Assembly: GCA_902774245.1 (NCBI GenBank)
Contig: CACYHQ010000029.1
Location: 1-36,347 of the forward strand
Direction: 5' to 3'
DNA from: an uncultured bacterium
GTDB taxonomy: Bacteria > Verrucomicrobiota > Lentisphaeria > Victivallales > UBA1829
DNA: 36,347 nucleotides
Shown: positions 31,913 through 36,347 of the stretch, piece after piece
Layout: every line of letters starts with the position of its first letter
Numbering within the stretch: the first letter of the stretch is position 1
Position numbers and translations under genes: made by a program
Notes under the pieces: model-generated
What the model was told of the DNA's origin: nothing
What the model saw: only the letters and a program-made list of their open reading frames with translations
Database searches by the model: none

Positions 31913-33078
31913 TTCAGGGCGTTTCCAAGCTGATCCAAAGCCTTTTGCAAGGTGGCGCGGGGTACGGCGACGTTGAACCGCTGGAATCCCGCGCCGCCTG
32001 CACCAAAGATGCTTCCGCCGTCCAGCCAGAGTTTGGCACGGTCGATGATGAAGCGGTCAAGTTCGGACGAGTTGAGGCCGAGTTTGGAGAAGTTCACCCA
32101 GGGGAGATAGGTCCCTTCCGGTTCGACAAGTTCGATCTGCGGCATGTGCGCCCGGAATGCTTCCCGCATCAGCGAGATGTTCCCGTTCAGATAGGCAATC
32201 AGCCGGTCCACCCATTCCGCGCCGGACCGGTAGGCGGTCTGACAGGCGACCAATCCCATGATGTTCGACTGGCTGTAGCCCTCCGCATCAAGTTCGCGTT
32301 TGAACGCCTTTCTCACTTGCGCGTTCGCGATGAAGATATTGGCGATATGCAGGGCCGCGAGGTTGAACGTCTTGCTCGGCGCCGTGCAGACGGCGCAACG
32401 GTTCGCGACCTCATCGGACAGCGATGCGAATACGATGTGCCTGCTGCCGGGATACACGAAGTCCTCATGGATTTCGTCCGCAGCCACGAAAACGCCGTGC
32501 CGCAGACAGATTTCCGCCATTCGTTCCAGTTCATCGCGTGTCCAGACGCGCCCGACCGGATTGTGCGGACTGCAGAGGATGAAAAGCTTTACATTGTTTT
32601 CAACGATCTTGTGTTCGAAGTCCTTGAAGTCGATATGGTACTGCCGTCCGTCGAAAACGAGTTCGTTGACGACGAGTTTGCGACCGTTGTCGCGGATGCC
32701 CTCCCGAAAGCAGTAGTAGACCGGTTCCTGGATCAGGACCGCGTCTCCGCGTTGCGTGAGGCTGCGGATCAGCGTACAGATCGCAAACACGACGCCCGGC
32801 GTACAGACATTCGTGTACGGATCGACGGTCCAGCCGTGCCGCGTTCCGAACCATTGTGCAAGTGCGTCAAAATACGTCCTGTCCGGTTCTGAGTACCCGA
32901 AGATGCCATGCGCTGCTTTCGCGGCGAGAGCTTCCCGCACGGCGGGCGGCGTCCGGAAATCCATGTCAGCCACCCACATCGGCAGCAGACCGTCCGGTTT
33001 GCCGCGCTGTCCGGCGAAGTCGTATTTGAGGCTGTTCGTGTTCTGACGGGGGATGATCTCGTCGAAATCGTACTTCAT
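31900..33078 (-). CDS. MalY/PatB-type cystathionine beta-lyase
   Basis: 392 residues, PLP aminotransferase fold class I. MWVADMDF near residue 34, SPHNPVGR (substrate Asn), ADEIHEDF (PLP Asp) and PSKTFN (PLP Lys) are the MalY/PatB signature. It splits cystathionine or cysteine conjugates to give a thiol, pyruvate and ammonia. ATG 33078 is preceded by GGGAGGA; a GTG at 33096 overlaps the stop of the gene before but precedes the ribosome site. It follows the other PLP lyase/synthase in a two-gene minus-strand operon. Confidence 0.92.
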   Translation of the reverse strand: MKYDFDEIIPRQNTNSLKYDFAGQRGKPDGLLPMWVADMDFRTPPAVREALAAKAAHGIFGYSEPDRTYFDALAQWFGTRHGWTVDPYTNVCTPGVVFAICTLIRSLTQRGDAVLIQEPVYYCFREGIRDNGRKLVVNELVFDGRQYHIDFKDFEHKIVENNVKLFILCSPHNPVGRVWTRDELERMAEICLRHGVFVAADEIHEDFVYPGSRHIVFASLSDEVANRCAVCTAPSKTFNLAALHIANIFIANAQVRKAFKRELDAEGYSQSNIMGLVACQTAYRSGAEWVDRLIAYLNGNISLMREAFRAHMPQIELVEPEGTYLPWVNFSKLGLNSSELDRFIIDRAKLWLDGGSIFGAGGAGFQRFNVAVPRATLQKALDQLGNALNQIS

Positions 33079-33092
33079 GCCATTCCTCCCAT

Positions 33093-34232
33093 TCACTTTT
33101 CGAGCGCGGCCCGAAGGTCTTCGATGAGGTCGTCGGCGTTTTCGATGCCGACCGAAATCCGCAGAAAACGGTCGTTGATGCCGCGTTTGAGGCGTTCCTC
33201 CTCCGGAACATCCGCATGGGTCTGAAGCATGGGATAAGTGATGAGGCTGTCCACCCCGCCGAGGCTCTCGGCATACTGGAAGAGCCGGACTTCTTTCAGG
33301 ATCTCTCTGGCCGTTTCAGGGCTGTCCACCTCCATGGACAGCATGCCGCCGAACCCGGAACACTGCCGCTTCGTCACCTCGTAGCCGGGGTGATCGGGGA
33401 AACCGATGTAGTAGACTTTTCTGACCTCGGGACGTTCCCGCAGCCAGTACGCGATCTTCTCCGCATTCGCGGCCTGTTTTTCGAGGCGCACGGACAGTGT
33501 CTTGATGCCGCGTTCGAGCAGGAAACAGTCAAACGGCGCCAGACATGCGCCGATCGTCTTCGCGCAGTAACGCATCTTCTCCGCGAGTTCCGGGGTCTTC
33601 ACAACCACGAACCCCGCCAGCGTATCGTTGTGCCCGCCGAGATACTTCGTACCGCTGTGGACCACTATGTCCGCGCCCAGTTCCAGCGGGCGCTGGAAGA
33701 GCGGCGAAAGGAACGTGTTGTCGACGATCAGCAGGGCTTCCACCGAATGCGCGATTTCCGCCACAGCCGCGATGTCCGTGACCTGCATGGTCGGATTGCT
33801 CGGCGTTTCCAGGTAGACCGCCTTCGTGTCCGGCCGCAGTTTCTTCCGCACGTTTTCCGGGGCGGTCGTGTCCGTGAAGTCGAACCGCAGTCCCGCCGAG
33901 ACCGCGTTGTGGCGGAACAGCCGCAGCGTGCCGCCGTAGAGGTCGTCCCCGGAGATGATGTGCCCGGAGGACTCGAAAATGTTCATCAGCGCCGTCTCGG
34001 CTGCCATGCCGCTCGAAAACGCGACCGCGTCCACTCCGCCCTCCAGTTCCGCGACTCTGGCTTCCAGCGCCGCGCGGGTCGGGTTCTGCATCCGGGAATA
34101 GCTGTATTCGGATTCCGAGCCGATATCTTCATGTACGAATGTCGCGGCCTGAAAGATCGGAGTGGTGATCGAACCGAAAGCCGCCCTGCTGCATCGTGAC
34201 GGATGAACGCATCTTGTATCTATCTCAAACAT
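33093..34232 (-). CDS. Cys/Met-metabolism PLP enzyme (cystathionine gamma-synthase/gamma-lyase type)
   Basis: 379 residues. YSRMQNPTRAALE, FSSGMAAETA, ETPSNPTMQVTDI, VDNTFLSPLFQRPLELGADIVVHSGTKYLGGH (PLP lysine in SGTK) and FGGMLSMEV mark the Cys/Met-metabolism family. Gamma-synthase and gamma-lyase cannot be separated by eye; pairing with MalY favours cysteine to homocysteine via cystathionine. ATG 34232 has AGGAG twelve bases away and GGAAG closer. Likely transcribed from the promoter at 34297-34324. Confidence 0.92.
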   Translation of the reverse strand: MFEIDTRCVHPSRCSRAAFGSITTPIFQAATFVHEDIGSESEYSYSRMQNPTRAALEARVAELEGGVDAVAFSSGMAAETALMNIFESSGHIISGDDLYGGTLRLFRHNAVSAGLRFDFTDTTAPENVRKKLRPDTKAVYLETPSNPTMQVTDIAAVAEIAHSVEALLIVDNTFLSPLFQRPLELGADIVVHSGTKYLGGHNDTLAGFVVVKTPELAEKMRYCAKTIGACLAPFDCFLLERGIKTLSVRLEKQAANAEKIAYWLRERPEVRKVYYIGFPDHPGYEVTKRQCSGFGGMLSMEVDSPETAREILKEVRLFQYAESLGGVDSLITYPMLQTHADVPEEERLKRGINDRFLRISVGIENADDLIEDLRAALEK

Positions 34233-34263
34233 GTCTTCCGCCGCTCCTGTGATTGAATTGTCG

Positions 34264-34303
34264 AATAATACATTACCATTATGGTTGCGTATTATTAATG
34301 TAT
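34264..34303. promoter_or_regulatory. Nested inverted repeats over the transsulfuration promoter
   Basis: AATAATAC (34264-34271) pairs with GTATTATT (34289-34296), and overlapping ATACATTA (34268-34275) pairs with TAATGTAT (34296-34303). They cover the -10 and the start of the minus-strand transcript. Candidate operator for a sulfur- or methionine-responsive repressor, not identified. Confidence 0.5.
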
Positions 34304-34324
34304 CACATCTTTCCTGAAATTCAA
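34297..34324 (-). promoter_or_regulatory. Promoter of transsulfuration operon
   Basis: Minus strand: TTGAAT (34319-34324), 16-base spacer, TACATT (34297-34302). The -10 is weak, in keeping with regulation. Confidence 0.45.
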
Positions 34325-34330
34325 GTCGGA

Positions 34331-34355
34331 AAAAGAAAACTGCCTGTTTTCTTTT
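34331..34355. terminator. AT-rich perfect hairpin between divergent promoters
   Basis: AAAAGAAAAC-TGCCT-GTTTTCTTTT, 10-bp perfect stem with 5-base loop, lying between two divergent promoters, so it terminates neither operon. It may insulate them or be a protein-binding site. Confidence 0.4.
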
Positions 34356-34400
34356 GAGGGAAACAATACGAAGGTTATATGGATTTTATTCTTTTCCCGC

Positions 34401-34429
34401 TTGTAATCAACGAGAAAACGGTTTATAGT
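34401..34429 (+). promoter_or_regulatory. Promoter of the PQQ-propeller gene
   Basis: TTGTAA (34401-34406), 17-base spacer, TATAGT (34424-34429) within TATAGTAT. Confidence 0.65.
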
Positions 34430-34471
34430 ATTCGGACGACGCGACCGCATCATTCATAAGGAACACGAATC

Positions 34472-35734
34472 ATGAACAAGACATTATTGGCCGCAGCGCT
34501 GGTCATTGCCGGGACATCCCTTTTCGCAGGGGATGTGCTTCGTTTCCGAGGCGAAAACTCTCAGGGAATGTTCACCGAGGAGAAAGGCCTCATGAAGTCC
34601 TGGCCTCAGGAAGGACTGACCCCGAAATGGATTTACACCGGACTCGGCGAAGGCTGGTCCAGCCCGATCAAGGTCGGGAACCGCCTCTTCATTTCCGGCT
34701 CCGACATGAGCGTGAAAAAAGAGATGGTCGTATGCCTCGACCTCGACGGGAAGAAAATCTGGCAGACTCCGACAGGCACGAGGTGGGAAAGGGCCTACCC
34801 AGGAGTCCGCAGCACCCCGACCTATGTCCCGGGCGAAAAAGACGGCGAGGGACGTCTGCTGGTGACGACCGGATCGGGCGAACTCTTCTGCCTGAACGCC
34901 ACGGACGGAAAGATACTGTGGTCGAAAGCCGTTTCCAGCGATTACAACTCGAATTTCATGAATTGGGGAATGGCCGAATCTCCAGTCGTGAAGGACGGTC
35001 TGGTCTTCGTGACCGCGAGCGGAAGCAAGGCGCTGGTTGTGGCCCTGAAGATTTCCGACGGTTCCGTGGCATGGACGGCGAACTCGAACAACGACAAGCT
35101 CGGCTATGTGACCCCGGTCATCGTGAAGGATCATCTTATCGTGATGACGGACGGAAAGGTGAACGGCATCAGCATCAAAGACGGTACGATGATGTGGGAG
35201 GACGATTACAGGGCCACCTCCAATATCACCGCGCGGAACGGCAACAATGCCAACACCCCCGTCGTGAAGGGAAACCGTTTCTTCGTGACCGGCGGCTACA
35301 ACCGGGGTGGCGTGCTGTACGAACTGAACGAGGACGGAAAAGGCGTCAAGGTCATCTGGAAGAACAAGGAATTTGACCCGCATCACGACTGCGCCGTGCT
35401 CGTTGACGGGAAACTTTACGGTTCGAACATGGCAAACAACAACGGCGGAAACTGGATGTGCGTGGACTGGGAGACCGGCAAGACCGTCTATGAAACGCCC
35501 TGGAACAACCTCGGCAAGGGCACTGTGGTCTATGCCGACGGAATGCTGTACCTCTACGAGGAGAAACGCGGCACGCTGGGGCTGCTTAAACCCGGCGAAA
35601 AATTCGAGGTCGTCAGCAGTTTCCCGGTCAGCTTCGGCAACAAGGAACATTGGGCGCATCCCACGATCTGCGATGGAGTCCTGTACGTCCGTCACGGCGA
35701 TGCGCTTGCGGCATTTGACATCAGGGCGAAATGA
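34472..35734 (+). CDS. Secreted PQQ-type beta-propeller protein
   Basis: 420 residues with a Sec signal peptide (MNKTLLAAALVIAGTSLFAG). Repeats such as VVCLDLDGKKIWQTPTG, LFCLNATDGKILWSKAV, LVVALKISDGSVAWTANS and VNGISIKDGTMMWEDDY are PQQ/BamB-like blades of a propeller. Enzymatic PQQ dehydrogenase residues are not evident, so it is more likely a binding or scaffolding protein outside the cytoplasm. ATG 34472 after AAGGAA. Such single-domain propellers are common in PVC bacteria; function unknown. A small CCTG-AAAT-CAGG hairpin follows the stop. Confidence 0.88.
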   Translation: MNKTLLAAALVIAGTSLFAGDVLRFRGENSQGMFTEEKGLMKSWPQEGLTPKWIYTGLGEGWSSPIKVGNRLFISGSDMSVKKEMVVCLDLDGKKIWQTPTGTRWERAYPGVRSTPTYVPGEKDGEGRLLVTTGSGELFCLNATDGKILWSKAVSSDYNSNFMNWGMAESPVVKDGLVFVTASGSKALVVALKISDGSVAWTANSNNDKLGYVTPVIVKDHLIVMTDGKVNGISIKDGTMMWEDDYRATSNITARNGNNANTPVVKGNRFFVTGGYNRGGVLYELNEDGKGVKVIWKNKEFDPHHDCAVLVDGKLYGSNMANNNGGNWMCVDWETGKTVYETPWNNLGKGTVVYADGMLYLYEEKRGTLGLLKPGEKFEVVSSFPVSFGNKEHWAHPTICDGVLYVRHGDALAAFDIRAK

Positions 35735-35767
35735 GCCTGAAATCAGGAAAGAGTCCACAACGATGAA

Positions 35768-35793
35768 TGCGCTGGCCCCGCGAAATTGGACAC
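35768..35793 (+). mobile_element. Possible insertion-sequence left end (IS3-like)
   Basis: TGCGCTGGCCCCGCGAAATTGGACAC-type sequence resembles IS3-family terminal repeats (TG...GGCCCC...AATTGGACAC). It is followed at once by a strong promoter, as at the left end of such elements, but no transposase frame follows. Resemblance by eye only. Confidence 0.35.
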
Positions 35794-35821
35794 TTGACAA
35801 GGTGTAGAACGGCGTTATATT
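35794..35821 (+). promoter_or_regulatory. Near-consensus promoter
   Basis: TTGACA (35794-35799), 16-base spacer, TATATT (35816-35821). It would transcribe the truncated propeller fragment; no proper gene start follows. Confidence 0.6.
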
Positions 35822-35849
35822 ATAACAACCCAGACAGGAGCTTGCCTGA

Positions 35850-36184
35850 CACGTTCGGAGGACCTGTGGATCACGGCGGAGGCGGGCGGCGTCTACCGTC
35901 TGAGCGGGCAGGAAATGAATCCGAAGTGGGAGGATATGCGGAAGCAGCTGGGATTCCCGAAGACGGACAACTGCACGGCGGTCTGCGAGGATTCGCGGGG
36001 ACGGATCTGGGTCGGGACTGCGAATGCTGGCGTGCAGGTGTTCCACAAGGGGCAATGGAAGCGTTACGACCGGGACATGGTCCTCGGCGGAAGCCACGTC
36101 CTTGCACTGGCGTCGAGCTCGACCGGATTGACGGCTGTGGCGCACGAGCAGGGCGTGAGGATATACTATAACGCATCTCGATGA
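35850..36184 (+). pseudogene. C-terminal fragment of a two-component-regulator-type propeller protein
   Basis: In frame from about 35850: SEDLWITAEAGGVYRL, then VCEDSRGRIWVGTANAGVQVF and VLALASSSTGLTAVAHEQGVRIYY, three successive blades of the LWxGTxxGGVxRF type found in sensor propellers. The frame is open upstream, but the blade pattern begins abruptly near 35850 and no start codon with a ribosome site exists, so the 5' part is missing. An internal ATG at 35915 would give 89 residues. Stop TGA at 36182. Confidence 0.6.
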
Positions 36185-36347
36185 AAAAAACAAGGGGGGG
36201 GAATCTAAAAAAGATCATGGACCATCACCTCGCCAATGCTTTCCCCGCCGCTCAACATAAATTCTCTGCGTTCGTCCAAATCGCTTCTCGGCGACATTGC
36301 AAGCGCAGACGGAAAAGACTTCGGAGGTTGGAATGCTTATTTTTCGG
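36185..36347. other. Window end, no gene recognised
   Basis: An A7 run (36184-36190) and a G8 run (36194-36201) are followed by about 140 bases without a recognisable gene. A frame opens at ATG 36217 and runs off the window (MDHHLANAFPAAQ..., then Arg/Lys-rich) with no ribosome site or motif. The 19-base word at 36265-36283 matches 3721-3739 inverted. Confidence 0.4.
36265..36283 (+). repeat. 19-base word repeated inverted at 3721-3739
   Basis: TCTGCGTTCGTCCAAATCG here equals the reverse complement of 3721-3739 at all 19 bases; neighbours differ on both sides. Both copies lie in non-coding DNA near truncated genes. Confidence 0.6.

Noticed and set aside
36194..36201. G8 tract as a phase-variation switch
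   Set aside because: It lies after a stop codon in a truncated-gene context with no downstream gene to switch; a homopolymer or assembly artefact is as likely.

Overview
The window looks like a chromosomal piece of an anaerobic PVC-group bacterium. Lentisphaerota/Victivallales or a close relative is my best guess, inferred from gene content and style and not from a marker gene. Supporting signs are secreted GH43 glycosidases, fumarate reductase, HydE, a DUF3793-flavodoxin pair, moderately GC-rich coding sequence and AT-rich promoters with a recurring TATAGTAT -10. I see no rRNA, tRNA, CRISPR array or complete transposase.

Layout. 1-3217: two tandem GH43 glycosidases with Gly/Gln/Arg-rich tails; the first lacks its 5' end. 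3218-3993: mostly non-coding DNA with terminators and a broken minus-strand gene end; it joins abruptly a 5'-truncated fumarate reductase flavoprotein gene, followed by an intact frdB (to 5231). 5309-6758: a promoter with a DtxR-like palindrome drives a DUF3793 protein and a flavodoxin. 6857-12085 (minus): a metal operon with two HMA2-type proteins, a P1B ATPase, a small membrane protein, a DtxR regulator and a hydrolase; it closely resembles ferrosome (fez) clusters. 12487-14601: a divergent CadA/ZntA-type ATPase. 14837-19878 (minus): tetR, membrane fusion protein, RND pump and a small ORF. 20066-20448 (minus): two small unknown ORFs.

20533-34324 is a sulfur island. The first operon is cysK, a Cys-Cys-rich exported protein, an HD protein, nadA, mnmA and hydE. 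The second is cysM, a JAMM peptidase, a CysO-type sulfur carrier, moeZ, a family 2A encapsulin, a cysteine desulfurase with a cargo-like N-terminus, and serine acetyltransferase. Two PLP enzymes of transsulfuration (MalY/PatB type and Cys/Met-metabolism type) converge from the other strand. Together these genes can make O-acetylserine, build cysteine by a protein-thiocarboxylate route, draw sulfur from cysteine inside a protein shell, and pass sulfur to tRNA and Fe-S enzymes. The carrier ends in Gly-Gly-Cys, not Gly-Gly, so it is translated as the carrier-cysteine adduct that the neighbouring JAMM enzyme should cleave.

34472-36347: a secreted PQQ-type propeller protein, then an IS-end-like stretch with a strong promoter, a 5'-truncated propeller fragment, and unassigned sequence.

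The two most notable systems are the encapsulin sulfur store coupled to the CysO/JAMM pathway, and the ferrosome-like iron organelle operon. They lie about 13 kb apart.
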